Shown here piece after piece: positions 1 to 12,369 of a stretch of DNA of 64,000 nucleotides. The stretch is from Selaginella tamariscina (taxonomy: Eukaryota > Streptophyta > Lycopodiopsida > Selaginellales > Selaginellaceae): NCBI GenBank assembly GCA_003024785.1, contig PUQB01000069.1:648501-712500 (forward strand), given 5' to 3'. The notes under the pieces were generated by a model that made no database searches, was not told the DNA's origin, and saw only the letters and a list, made by a program, of their open reading frames with translations. The translations under genes and the position numbers were made by a program. Position 1 is the first letter of the stretch; every line of letters begins with the position of its first letter.

Positions 1-723
1 CAGAGCTGGTTGTTTCCAAATGTGAAACCGAACAGGATGAAGGGGATTTCCGTTCTTCACTTCGTTGTCTCCGTGGTCGATGTCCAGGTTGAGCCCTATG
101 TTTTCGTATGCACGGATGGTAGTGTAGTTGCCACCAAAGTCTTCACTCATGGTCCACAGGAACCTGCTCCCCACTGTGAAGCATCCCCCAAATCAACCTG
201 TAAAGAAGCACGTGTGTGTATTGTGTGTGTGTGTGTGTGAGAGAGAGAAGAGAGAACACGTGGCTTACCCGGTCGAATTCTACCTGACCATGCTGAAGAG
301 CAGTTGAGGTGTAAGGGTTTACAAGCACGAACGCTGGGGACCCTTTCACATCTCGGAACCCAGGTCCCACCTGTCATCTCGGACCCATAGCTAATCGAAA
401 TGAATGAGAAAATTCAGTAGAGAGAGAGAGACAGAGATTCACCTGGAACCAGTCATTTCTCATACACGGTGACATTACCACGGTCTGGTTTTGCAGGCTG
501 TTAAGCAAAAGTAATACGCTGCCTTGGAAACAACAGTATAAGCAACCGTCGGACGAGGTGCTGGAGGTGGTGCAGCCGTGGTGGGACTACAAAAGAACAG
601 CGACAAATGTATATATAGAATGGTATATTCATGCAAGCAGCACAGAGAGAGACCTACCTTGAGAGAGATGCTAAGAGGAGAACAAGAAGCATCATTTTCC
701 CTATCTCCATAGAAGCTGCTCAT
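1..723 (-). CDS. EUL-type (Euonymus lectin) domain protein, 3' part outside window
   Basis: Carbohydrate-binding EUL proteins are plant nucleocytoplasmic lectins with one or two beta-trefoil domains, often linked to stress. Exons read on the minus strand are 723-658, 586-443, 390-269 and 197-1, all with GT-AG borders. The start ATG at 723 opens a short N-terminal arm (MSSFYGDREND) followed by a Pro/Ala stretch (TTAAPPPAPRPTV). The trefoil then shows a D-W-F-Q turn, GSPAFVLVNP, and the strongly typical WTMSEDFGGNYTTIRAYEN, NLDIDHGD and FHIW blocks. These match the S3-type EUL pattern I know from Arabidopsis. The C-terminus lies beyond position 1. Two frame changes are needed, near the TTTT at about 510 and the GGG at about 345. 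These look like single-base indels in otherwise conserved sequence. Introns are 52-71 bp and contain (GT)n/(GA)n runs. Confidence 0.72.
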
Positions 724-791
724 AGAGCAGCCCTTTTAATATGAGGGCTGCTCAACTAACCACCAAGGTAGTTTGATCACAGCATTGTTCT

Positions 792-2808
792 ATGGTAGAA
801 TACTGCAGATTAATTAAGTTCATGTTCATGGCATGCTCGTATGGCATGGAGGAAATGGGGAGAAAGACAGATTTACAAGCACATTATGCACATCTTCTTC
901 GCGAATGCAAATCTTTGATACAAGGAAGAGAACTACACGCAGCCATCATCAAGGACCGCAACTTAAACACGTACCTCTCCAACCTTCTTGTTCAGATGTA
1001 CGGAGACTGTGGAAGCGTACAAGATGCATTCAGTGTCTTTTACAAGATGGGAAGTGAAAATCGCAACTCATTCTCATGGACCATTATGTTTACTGCATTT
1101 GCCCACACGGCAAATGCAGGAAGCCAAACAAATGTTCGATTCTATGCCCGGGAGGAATGTAGTCTCATGGAACTCAATGATAGCATGTTATGCTCGGTGT
1201 GAGTCTCTCCTTGAAGCGAGGAATCTGTTTGATAGAGTCCCAGAGAGGACACTTCCTACTTGGAATGCCATGGTTACAGCCTATGCACAGAATGGGCATT
1301 CCATGGAGGCTTTGAAACTCTTCAGGACCATGGACTTTGAGGGTATACGCCCAGACAAGGTCACGTTCATCAGTGCATGCAATGCTTGCGGGGGAGATTT
1401 CTCAGAATCAAAGCTTACTCACACCAAAGTCGTAGAATGCGGCCTTGAACCAGACACATCCGTGGGGAACTCACTCATCACTATGTATGGGAAATGCTGC
1501 CACTTACAGGGTTGTCGTCTCTGCTTCGACGCGATCACGGAGCCAAATGTAGTGTCGTGGACTGCTCTTTTACCGCAAATGCCCACAACGGGGTTCTGCA
1601 GCAAGCCTCGTATCTCTTCGAGCAAATGCCTGTCCGGAACGAGGTCGCCTGGACTGCAATCATAGCTGCAAATGCCCAGCTCGGTAATCCCAGTCAGGCA
1701 CTTGTGCTCTTCAAGAGGATGGACCTGGAAGGCTTTCTGCCGGACAAGTTCACCCTTGCCAGCACGATCGACGCATGCACAAATGTCGGAGACAGCGACA
1801 CTGGATGGCAATACACAGTGACATAGTCACGTTCCAGATCGAGCACGACGCAGCAGTAGGAAACTCACTGGTTAGCATGTACGGAAGGTTCAACATGGTG
1901 GAAACCGCCTGCACAGTGTTTGAAACCATGCAACCACGGAACGTGGTCTCCTGGACTGCAATCCTTGTAGTGCTTGCCCAGAACGGGCATCTGCAGGAGG
2001 CGAGGAGCCTCTTTGACAGAATGCCACTCAGGAATGTCGTCTCGTGGAACGCAATGCTGACGGCTCACGTAGGTGAGTCCGACCACAAGAAGGCCATCGA
2101 GCTCTACAAACGGATGTGTACAGACGGGATTCTCCCAGACCGTGTCTCTTTCATCAGCGTACTGGAGGCGTGTGCGTGCAGCACAGACTCAGAGACTGGG
2201 ATATCAATACACGGAGATATCAGAGAGATGAACCTACACACGGACCCGTGCGTCGGAAGTGCACTCATTAACATGTATGCACGCTGTGGTCGCCTACACT
2301 CGGTGTCGGAAGTCTTCAGTATGATACACTCCCAAGATGTAGTGTTATGGAGCGGGCTTATATCTGCTTACTCACAAAACGGATATGGTGCTGCTGCATT
2401 ACAGAGCTTTCACCTTATGCAGTTAGACGGAGTTTTACCGAACGACGTCACGTTCGTGAGCGTCATTACTGCTTGTAACAGTGTAGGCCTCGTCTCCAAA
2501 GGGTGGCACTATCTTGCTGTGATGAGAGGTGACTACGGGATTGAACCGGGGATCGACCACTTGGTTTGCATGGTGAACTTGTTGGGAGGTCCGGGCGTCT
2601 GGCGGAAGCTGAGGCGTTGATTGAGAAGTGCGAGGCGTCACATCTGCCGTCCATTGCATGGAAGTCGTTGCTTAGTTCGTGTTATGGGGACGTTGGAAGG
2701 GCCACAAGAGTCTCGGAGCGTGTCTTTCGTGAGGATCCAGGGGACCCTTCTTCACATATTACACTCTCTAACATATATGCAGCTACACATACCATATCTT
2801 CTTGTTAA
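792..2808 (+). CDS. PPR protein, PLS-type, frame broken at least four times (PPR 1)
   Basis: Pentatricopeptide-repeat proteins bind organellar RNA in plastids or mitochondria. The ATG at 792 was used; an in-frame ATG at 846 is also possible. The start reads like a PPR N-terminus (LLRECKSLIQGRELHAAI, then NLLVQMYGDCGSV). Repeats carry the signature VVSWNSMIACYARC / NVVSWNAML and the linker EGIRPDKVTFISACNACG, the alternating P, L and S motif style. The end (PSSHITLSNIYAAT) corresponds to an E-like region without a DYW domain. The conserved protein runs through five overlapping frames (792-1202, 988-1665, 1494-1826, 1775-2620, 2566-2808), so at least four single-base shifts are present. It is either a pseudogene or a gene with sequence errors. 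No intron is apparent. Confidence 0.8.
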
Positions 2809-2859
2809 GGTACACATGTTAAAGCAACACCCACCGATTAGAGGGCAAACGTAGAACAG

Positions 2860-2931
2860 ATGGCCCATGCAAGTCTCGAACTTACGACCTTCGCCTGATT
2901 AGAGCACACGAACCGAACTGAGCTAATAGGT
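2860..2931 (-). repeat. tRNA-like sequence, probable SINE head or decayed tRNA copy
   Basis: Read on the minus strand, this stretch has a box-A-like TAGCTCAGTTCGG (2913-2925) followed about 35 bp later by a box-B-like AGTTCGAGACTT (2871-2882), the spacing of a tRNA internal promoter. Acceptor stem pairing is poor, so a functional tRNA is unlikely. The sequence continues downstream on the minus strand into GGGCCATCTGTTCTACG and a tail near 2810, as in a tRNA-derived SINE. The family is not recognised. Confidence 0.45.
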
Positions 2932-3323
2932 AGACAGAATAAGCTTATTGATACGTTATTTATATCGGAACTGTGCGTATCTTATTCACTCGTGTATAAA
3001 GTACATCAACCTGTTCCTTTTGTGGTAACATCTACCGTTCGCTATGCTGCATCTAAGGACGCATCACACCACACGCTTATTTTTGATACGTTGTTTATAT
3101 ACGATGACGATGACGATGACGTTGTTTAGCTTAACAGAAAGGAGAATGACAATCGAGTTGTTGTCAGATCTGATAGTAAAGAACGGCAAACATATTATTT
3201 GACTGTAATTTAATAATATTAAAATTTTCCTTTAATTTAATTAAATTAACAGGGAATCACGTTATTGGGCTTTTAGGGCTTTGGTGCTTGAACCGCGAGC
3301 GAGGAGCGCATTAGGGTACTAGG
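2932..3323. other. intergenic stretch before the DUF707 gene
   Basis: AT-rich spacer with a short GATGAC trinucleotide-type run near 3105-3120 and a TTTAATTTAATT tract near 3230. No gene or mobile element is recognised. The G/C-richer part from about 3245 to 3343 contains TTTAGGGCTTTGG and a possible small first exon (ATG at 3324, donor GTAAGC after 3343) of the downstream gene. Confidence 0.4.
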
Positions 3324-4014
3324 ATGCCCTCGCTAATCCGCAGGTAAGCGCCAGATCTCTCTCCACTCTCTCTTCTGATTCGTATTTTCTGCAGCGGAAT
3401 CTTCAAGCGGAATGAAACATGCGCATAGGAATCTCTGCTTTCTGTGGTGTGATCATCGGTGTATTTTGTCGGCGTGTCCTTTTCTGGGGTACATCTACAT
3501 AGATTAGACCACAGTACGCGCGCGCGCACACACACACACATATATATAACGACAGGTAGATAGTTTGATAATCTTTCCTTTTCGCGGTACACTTTTCATT
3601 TCAAAATAGATGTGTAGTATGTGTGTCCTTTTCTAAGAATAGGGGTTCTTAGTTTTAGTTGTGTAAACTAACACCATAAATGTAGTCTCTGGGTAGTTAA
3701 GTGCACAACGCATATCGATTTTCATTGCTACGTCGTTACTGATTTATATTCACTAAGTCAATATATACGTCTAAGCCATAGGCTGTACATAATATTCACA
3801 CGACACGGCATCACACACACATAAACATGTGAACAGTTTGCTGGTATATTTTTTTCTCTCTACGTTATAAGTGCATGAATATGAGCCCGATACAGTATAT
3901 AGATGTGATTATTTCATTTATGTTACATTATATAATAACACACGCATATGTGCTTGTATATATTGTGTAATAATCACTGTATCTGATACAGCCTTCTGCA
4001 TTAATTCTCCTCAG

Positions 4015-6228
4015 TTCGGAACCTGGTACAATGCAATAGAAGTCAAGTGCTTTGAAAGTAAGTTTTTTTATAATATGATTTTAATTCTGTTTTCTCACAT
4101 CATTAAGCCATATTTCTTCTTGTGAAAAGGTAATTCCACTCCTGCAGGTACAGAAACACTACCCCCCGGCATAATTAACGCTCGGACAGATCTCTTCTTA
4201 CGCAGATTATGGGGAAATCCTGATGAGGTAACTTGTGTGTGCGTTGTGTGTGTCTGTGTGGAGGAGGAGGAGGAAAGGAGAACATATATTTAAGGGACCT
4301 CTATGAGTCGTCTTATACTAAGAAAACGAAAAACATTAAGAATATCTTGTTAATTATACGGATTCTCAAACATTTCGTTTTACGTAGATAATTTATATAT
4401 GTACTTTGAATACCTATGAATTCATCTCACACACGCATGCACGCACGCAGCCATGTATCTGTGTGAATGTGCTAAAAACATCTATATGATTTTGCTCATA
4501 TGAATATATACATCAATACTACGTTTCATATGAATTTCACTGTGTTTTGTTGCAGGACGTGGCATATAAACCCAAATATTTACTCACAGTAACAGTTGGA
4601 TTTGATCAAAGGGAATTGGTAAACAGATCAATTTCGAAAGTAAGTTCTTACACACGTGCAAAAGACCTGTTTTACTCAAATTCAATTTTATTTTTTCCCT
4701 TTTTTTTTTTTCTAAATATCTATCTGTTTATCAGTTTGACAAGGATTGGTTTCTCGTGCTTTTCCACTACGATGGCAGGACTGATGGATGGGACCAGTAT
4801 CCGTGGTCTCAACGTGCTGTACATATTAGTGTCAAAAACAAACCAAATGGTATGCTGCCATAAATGTGCATAGCATTTGTTCTCTCTAACACACACACCT
4901 ACACACCAGAGAAGTGCATATATGTATATATACATATGTATAAGTATGTTGTTGTAGGTGGTATGCAAAGAGATTTTTGCATCCAGATGTTGTGGACAAT
5001 TTCGAATATTTGTTTATTTGGGATGAAGATTTGGACTTGGAGCATTTTGATCCCCAGGAGTAAGCCATGTTTGTAATTAAACATTACTATTACTATTTAT
5101 ATATTACTGGGAAAATGATAACTTAAAAGCGATGTTAATATATAATGTAGAAATTAATGTCCTGAACATTGTTACAGATACGTGGATCTTGTGAAGAGAT
5201 ATGGCTTAGATATTTCACAACCTGCACTCGACTCCTCCAGTGGAGGCCTGACTTGGCAAATGACTAGACGGAGAGGTGACGTGGAAGTCCACAAGTAAGT
5301 TCGTACAAGTGTATACTTAGAAATTATAGTTTACTGTATCTGGTATGTACCCCAGGGATGCTGAAGAGAGGCCAGGATGGTGCTCAGATCCTCAAAAGCC
5401 ACCTTGTGCAGGGTATGTGCACGCATGCACACATGTATTCCGTGTTGACTGTGTATATTCAGATTTGTGGAGATAATGGCACCAGTGTTTTCTCGAAAAG
5501 CTTGGAGATGTGTATGGCACTTAATTCAGAATGACTTGGTTCATGGATGGGGTTTAGATTTCAGCCTACAAAATTGTGCTGTGGTAAGCCTGTTATGATA
5601 CTACATATGTATGAGAACATGCGTGTGTTAGAGACGGATCGCGATGTACACACGCATACACAATCCTTTTACATTTTATTTTCATATCTAGCCTGCTCAC
5701 GAGAAGATTGGAGTGGTGGATGCACAATGGATAATACACAGAGGCGTGCCTTCGCTTGGATCACAGGGACAAGTTCAGCCAGGCAGACAACCTTGGGAAG
5801 GAGTAAGTTCACCATCTATTTTCCGCATACACATACACATGGATATATGTACTCTGTACTTTCATATAGATATGCACTGTATATTCATACATTTATCTTG
5901 GTTCATGGTGTGTATTAATTTCTTTATTTTCTGCATCTACGTATGTATCTATGTAATTTTAGATGTAAGTTAATAAATTATTGTTTTGCGTTTGTACATT
6001 TATAAAAAATTATTGTTTTGCGTTCGTACATTTATAAAACTTTTTATTAGCAAATACCGATATTCTACTTGATTTCTCAGGTGCGGAGGTGAGGTCAGAT
6101 ATGAATGGAAGTTGTTTTCTGAACGAATGAGCTTGCGGAAGAGACCGAGAGAAACGCTACTAGCCGGTAAAATGGGAACTTCTACAATTTTACACTATTT
6201 TAAAATGATATTTTTTCTTTATAGGTAA
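4015..6228 (+). CDS. DUF707 family protein (lysine-ketoglutarate-reductase trans-splicing-related)
   Basis: DUF707 proteins are plant proteins with a glycosyltransferase-like look and no settled function; databases often label them lysine ketoglutarate reductase trans-splicing protein. Exons seen: 4015-4057, 4148-4227, 4556-4639, 4735-4849, 4958 to about 5059, 5178-5294, 5356-5412, 5463-5583, 5692-5802 and 6081-6228. Diagnostic blocks in order: LPPGIINARTDL, DVAYKPKYLLTVTVG, VLFHYDGRTDGW, WYAKRFLHPDVV, FIWDEDLDLEHF, GLDISQPALD, PVFSRKAWRCVWHLIQNDL, HGWGLDFSLQNCAV and IGVVDAQWIIHRGVPSLG. The 5' end is uncertain: an N-terminal membrane segment typical of the family was not found, and a small ATG exon at 3324-3343 is possible but out of phase. 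One-base frame problems occur at the 4849/4958 junction and near 6082-6092. Introns contain CA and AT microsatellites. Confidence 0.75.
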
Positions 6229-6288
6229 TAGATATTACCCTATTTATATTTAAAGGGATATTCATTTAAATTTAATGTTAAGGTTGTT

Positions 6289-6477
6289 TGGTATATACAC
6301 CATGTAGACCCTAGGTATCTATGCTAGATATTTTATGCCATGTAGACTGCATGTGCATCAGGATTTACTTTGGCAGCAGACTCAGTAACCTGGGCGCATA
6401 CTAACACTTAATATAAATGCTTGTATGAGATAGATCTAATCAAATTGTATATTGGTATTCATTTTCACACCTTTCTA
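6289..6477 (+). repeat. 5' LTR of element A
   Basis: It pairs with 16517-16676 plus 19575-19639. The matching segments are TGGTATATA at the start, CATGTAGAC followed by CTAGGTATCTA, GATTTACTT, ACTTAATATAAATGC, and AATCAAATTGTAT-TTGGTATTC near the end. It is clearly diverged from its partner, pointing to an old insertion. Confidence 0.65.
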
Positions 6478-6769
6478 TTAATAAATCCTTTGAAAGCTTA
6501 GCTTTTGTGTTCTTTCTTTGTTTCCCTCTCCCTTTATTATTATTGTTGTTTTATTTTAAACATGGTGGAAATGAAGAAATGTGATTATAATTATTTAATG
6601 TGTTGCAATTGAGCATGGTGAATCAAACCACTCTCTTATGGGAAATTCATGATTCCATTAATAGGAATTTGTTAAAGTGCAGTGTTTGTGGAGGGGACTT
6701 GGTACTCGTTGCACATGTTTATTTCATGTAAGGGATGCAATAGAATGTCAGAGTGTTAATTAACACCTT

Positions 6770-9700
6770 TTGGTTTCAAATATGCATGTTCGTCTGGAGT
6801 TCTTCAAGATGAGGCAAGAGCGGATGTGTACCATTGGTGGGAATACTTTCAAGGGATTGTTAATTACCATGGATGGTTTGAATCTTGACAGTTGTGAGAG
6901 TTCCCAACGTGTTTGCAAGCACTTACCTTGCAATGGTACAATGGTGTTTCCCATGTTGTCAGTTGGCAGATTATCCTAACGATTCAAGCAAGCTTTTGGT
7001 AAGCCTGAGGATTCCGCTGCAGCATTTTGCGAACTCAATAACTTAAAACAAGTGTCAAAAGAGACCGTTCAGCGATTTTCTAAAACTTAGTCAATCATAC
7101 AAATCTGAACATGACATAACGTTTGCGGCTTGGCTTGTTGTGGTTGACTTCGCCCTGACTTGTTGGTTTGGTGGAGGGATTTGGTCCCTTGATTGTGGAG
7201 GAAGCCCTATGGATTGCACAAGGATTTGAGAACTCCTTGGGAGGATCACAACATGTGTGTCTTGTTCCTGTGACACTGTTTGTTCCTAGAACTTCTTCAA
7301 CATCTGGTTCTGTTTCGATGGAAGTGGGTGTTGCCTAGATGGAGGACAAGTCCTCAAGCCGTGGGAGGGGTCGAGGCCAATTTGCTGGTCGGCATTGTCG
7401 TGGTCATGAGCAGAACATTCAGTACTACGAGTGCCAAGGTTGGGGACATGTTGCAAGATGTGTGCAAATCGACATGAAGTAGTCGCCATCGAGATTGCAG
7501 AAGAAGTTGAGATGCTTCCTTAGCTAGAAAACAGGGAGTAGTGCATGGGGTGTTAGAGGACCCATGCACTAGGTACATTGCATCACCTTTAAAGAATTTG
7601 ACTCCTATGCATATTCAACACGTCCTGAAGCACCTTTGTACCTTTGTTCTTCCACACTTCCCCGAAGCACCTTTATTCTTCCATGCTTGTGCTGGCATAG
7701 GAGTCCCAATTGAGTTGCCTAACGCTGAACGTTTTATGTTTGTGTTCTCAGGCATGGTAGAAGAAACACTTGTTTCAATTTTGGTAGATTCTGGATTTGA
7801 TATATTTTCTATTAATCAATTAGTAGCTGAGTCCTTGCACTTGCACATAGTACATGTTGAGTGGATTCTTAAGGTAGTATTGTTAATAAGAAGTCATGTG
7901 CTCAATCACATTGAATTGCACACATGCATGTGATGTTAAGAGGATACCATCATATACTTTCATTGTGGGTGATGCCGAGCCAAGTCCATAACATCATCCT
8001 GGCGGTCAAGGTGACATGTGATTTTGAGACATGCATGATGTTTGTCCCAGGATGCCCTCCGTTTGTGAGTATAGGACATGCATCTCATGGCGTTGCGGTG
8101 GCATGTAGGGCGTCGTGGTGCCTAACGAAGAGCCTTCTCCAGAGCAATGAGTCAATGACATTAAGGACCTATTGTCGAGGTATCCAAACCTATTCAAACC
8201 CATTGTAGGAGCTGTGAATCCTCTATTGACTACTCGGCATCACATCCCGACTAGTACAACTCGCCCAATTAAGATGGGAATTTGTTGAGTGAGGAAGATG
8301 TTGAAGTTGAAGGTAATACGTAGGTCCCAAATTCCGTGGGCAGCAGAACCACATTTTATTTTGAAGCCGGTGGGACTATACATTTCACTATCGACTTCCA
8401 ACCATTAAATAATGTTTCTGTTCCAGATTCATTGGTAGATCCCAGCATTTCAAACACCATCCGCCTTGTACTAATTTATTGTTATGCCATTTGGATTGGT
8501 TGGGACCCAGGCAACCTTCTACCAAATGATGCATGAACTACTGGAGGGCCTTAAAGAGTTTGCATGTGCACATATTGATGACCTTCTAATTCACTTTGCT
8601 ATGTGGGGGAGCACCTTCAGCAGTTAGAACAGTCCTACAACAATTGGAGTAGTACGAGCTGAAGGTGAAAGAGAAAAAATGCAAGTTTAAATGTACCTCC
8701 CTGAAGTACTTAGGATTCATCATCACAGCAGATGGTGTGAAGGTAATCTCGAGAAGACCTTAGATGTCCAAGAATTTCATGCTCATGAGTCAGTGGTTGA
8801 GTTGCAGCATTTCTTGGGGAAGTGACATACCTAGCGAAGTTTGTTCTGCAATTCGCAAATCTAACAGCCCCATTGCGAGAATTGTTGAGACAAAGAGCTC
8901 AATTCTATGGTTTAAGAAGTGTCAGAAGGCGTTCGAGTACATTAAGGCACTATTGAGATCTCCACATTTATTGCAGTATCTAAACTTCAACAAATCCTTC
9001 ATTTTTCAGACCGATGCTTCAAACGTGGGGTTGAGAGCATATCTACTTAAGGAGACTCTCGATGGATAGCGGTACCCGATCGCTTATGCAAATCGGAGCC
9101 TTATTGATGTGGAGAAAAACTATTCCATCACGGACAAGAAATGCCTGGCAATCGTATGAGCCTTCCAGAAGTTCCAGCATATTTACATGGCTCTGACATG
9201 TTGAAAACCGATCATGCTGCAATCAACTTGATCACAAAAAGGAGGAATATGACGGGACGACTTGCACATTGGGGTTTAAATTTGCAAGAGTATCGATTTT
9301 GGGTTGTTCATTGGCCATGATCTAGTATGGTGGACGTGGATGCGTTATCCCGAGCTCCTGTGGCAGTGGCAGCACATGTGAATTGTTACTGAATGCCCTC
9401 CTCGATCGTAGGGAAGACATTGTGGAGGCCCAGAAGGTGGAGCCGTGGATCATGAGGTTACGTGAAGTCTTGAGTAGTAATGTACCTTGTAAGGATCTTA
9501 ACTTTCGTATGTATGCACCATCATTTAGATTAATGGATGTGAAGACAGTTCTAAATGTCTTGTGGTGGCACCTTTGGTTACATTAACTCATGGTTGTAAA
9601 TTCTTTTATGACAACCCAATGTTCAGACACATGGGATTCCAACAATGCTTGAGAGGATTTGGCAACACTTGTATTGGCCCCGATTGCAGCAAGACCTGCA

Positions 9701-10240
9701 TGAGTACATTCATGCGTGTTCGGAGTGTCAACGGCATAACATGTTTGAAGTGTTAACTACATAACATGTCCACACTTCCTCCTACTACAACCCTGAAGCC
9801 AATTCGAGTTTCTTGCCTTCAAGTTGGTAGCTTATGACATCATGGGGTTGTTTCTTGTGTCACAGTTTAGTAATCAATACATCATCATGTGCTCTGATTA
9901 CTTGACTTGTGGGTAAAAGTGTGTGTTTGCCGGATGCTACAGTAACTTTTATCATCAAGTTCTTGCTAGTTCAAGTGGTGCTGAGGCATGGTTGCCCCAA
10001 GCAAATTTTATCAAATTAAGGAGCTTTGTTGATGCGACGGTTGCAAATCTGACAATCCTTTGCCTCAACTTATCATCCTGAGATTGTGAAGCGGTTGAAC
10101 AGAACTTTCAAAGACATGCTCGCCAAGTACGTAAGTCCTGACCATACAGATTGGGATATGTGACTTCCCTATTTCCAATTCGTTTATGTTTCAACCCCTC
10201 ACAAGTCAACATGGATTTCCCCATTCAAAACTCTTTATGG
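6770..10240 (+). pseudogene. gag-pol remnant of element A, 5' part
   Basis: Decayed polyprotein read in shifting frames. A zinc-knuckle-like YECQGWGHVARC lies at about 7423-7461 (first Cys lost). The protease motif LVDSGFDIFSI is near 7781-7815. RT is seen at 8380-8760, with MPFGLVGTQATFYQMM and an H-IDD-LL active-site box near 8571-8588 (usually Y-x-DD). RNase H shows FQTDASNVG near 9007-9035 and a terminal DVDALSRAP at about 9330-9357. The integrase zinc finger and its Cys pair are near 9610-9740. The integrase C-terminal part (PFKTLYG) is cut at 10240 by element B. Many stops make it non-functional. Confidence 0.75.
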
Positions 10241-10698
10241 TGTCAAGCCACGATCCAAGAGCAAGGAGACTTGACTCAAGAGTAGGACAAGGACTAGGAA
10301 CCAAGCCAAGAGCAGACAAGAACCAGGAGCAGGATAGGAACCAAGAGCCAAACAGGAGTAGGACATGAACCAAGAGTAAGACAAGGAGAGAACAGGAACA
10401 AGGAGCAAGACAAGAACAAGACAAGACAAGATTGATCGTAGAAAACTGGTGTTGATAAATACTAATTGTACAACAATTAGGTCGAAGCTTTTATCCAAGA
10501 GCTAATCTGGTCATGAGCCTAATCTAGTCATGAGCTAAAAATAGTGACCCTTATCCTTTAAACATATCCTGTAGCATATCTGTAGGTATATCCTGTAGGA
10601 ATATCCTGTAAGTATATCCTATAGGCATATCCTGTATCATGTATTTTATATCATTTATCCTGTATCTGAAATCCTGCATCCTGTATTGGGTCGTGACA
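10241..10698 (-). repeat. 3' LTR of element B
   Basis: Direct-repeat partner of 15636-16088. It includes a purine-rich low-complexity stretch (variants of AAGAACCAGGAGCAGGA, 10255-10430) and a run of about 13-bp ATATCCTGTAGGC-like units (10560-10680). The sequence TTGTACAACAATTAGGT is shared by both LTRs. Confidence 0.82.
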
Positions 10699-11198
10699 GC
10701 ACCTCCTCCCTAAGGACGAGCTCCACAAGTCTCAGGACTTGGTTAGTTGGATAATGTCGATGGAAGGCAGCAACCTTGGAAGAAATATGGAGTAAGTTGG
10801 ATGCAGGTTCCCAAGTGCGACCGGTAGGCAAATAACCTTTTTAATCCATCAAGTATGAAGTTGGCGCGATGTGACGACAATCAATGAGGCCACTTCATAC
10901 TCAGGTTCATCGTCAGACCATAGAGGGGGAAGAGAAAAGCATGACCAGGAAGAAAAAGAAGAATGATACGGCTCCAACAAAGAATGTGAAACATAAGATG
11001 AAGTTTCACCAAGATGGTAACTCGAGTCGGAAAGCTACAGGATTGACCTCAGCCGCAATCTTATAAGGGCCCAATCGTTGAAAATCCAACTTAGAAAGAA
11101 GGCCTGTTGGTGCAATTCCAGCGAAGAAGCACACGAGATCACCAAACTTGTATGTAGATGCCGACTAACGATGAGCATCAGTATGACGCTTGTTGCGT

Positions 11199-12000
11199 TC
11201 ATGTGCCTCTGAAAATGGACCTGAGATCACCTGTACTTGACGAAGATGCTGGAGACGATCCTGTACTGCAGGAGCGGAAAAGGAGAAATAGGAGGAGCAA
11301 AGTCAAAATGGATGGTAAGCGTAAGAGCGAAGAAAGGTGTCTGGCCTGTAAATGCGTGAACGGAGTTGTTGTAGGCAAACTCTGCCATTGAAGAAGGTCC
11401 AACCAGTTGTCCTGGTAACTGATGAAGCAGCGAAGATATTGCTCCAAGTCTGAATTGTGCGTTCTGATTCCATCAGTTTGTGGATGATATCCTGAAAAAG
11501 ATCCGCTTTCACTTAGAGACTCGGAAGCTCTCGCCAAAACTTGGACATGAATTGTGGGCCTCGATCAGAAACAATGCTCTCAAGAAGACCATGATGTCGG
11601 AACACTCACGGATCACCAACTAGTTGTCTGGCCTGTAGCCATCTTGTTGCATGGTAGGAAATGAGCCTATTGGTGAAACGGTCAACCACCACAAGAACTG
11701 CATCGAAACCACGAGAAGGAGGAAGATCTGTGAGGAAATCCATAGAAATGGATCTCCAAGAGCAGAAGGAACAGGAAGAGGACGAAGAAGACCAGAAGGG
11801 CGTGACGAGGCATCTTCGAACCTGTTGCAGGTGTCACAACTTTGTACAAACTTTCCACAAAACCTCGCAACCCAGGCCACCAATAGTTGCGAGTCACCAA
11901 CTCAACTGTCTTGGCCACACCAAAATGTCCTGTAGTGGTATCATGACAATCATGTACCACATGAGTCCTGCAAACACCAACAGAACATACATGAGACCTT
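11199..12000 (-). pseudogene. integrase remnant of element B
   Basis: Minus-strand fragments in several frames resemble chromovirus/Tf1-type integrase. HDTTTGHFGVAKTVELVTRNY and the Cys pair SCDTCNRF form the H2C2 finger (about 11790-11960). DRGPQF and YHPQTDG follow the core, and LEQYLRCFISYQDNWLDLL (about 11390-11450) is the usual next block. Frame changes and a Leu/Phe-rich corruption of the core show that it is inactive. Confidence 0.75.
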
Positions 12001-12369
12001 CCCTGTACAGGAGTCTGTCCTGTATGGCGAATAACTTGTGTCTGAACGGGAATTGGAGGAAGAGGAGCCTTGCAATGTCAGGACAATGTGAAAATGCATT
12101 CTTTGCCAAGTCATCGGTAGCCAACTGCAACGGATGTCCTATAGAAGTGTTGAATTTGCTAGAGCCTGATGAACCTGTAATGTCACAAGCCGAAATCGAT
12201 TAGGACCCAACAACACTTGCTTTTGACAGTCATATGTAGATCGCCCGAGTTGGCAAGTAGGAGCGCCTAGACAAGCGTCCGCTTTGCCATTCCAAAAATC
12301 GGGCCTGTAGGCGATGCAAAATCAAAACGTGATAGGAATTCCGCCCACCTAGCCTGTCACCGACAAGAA

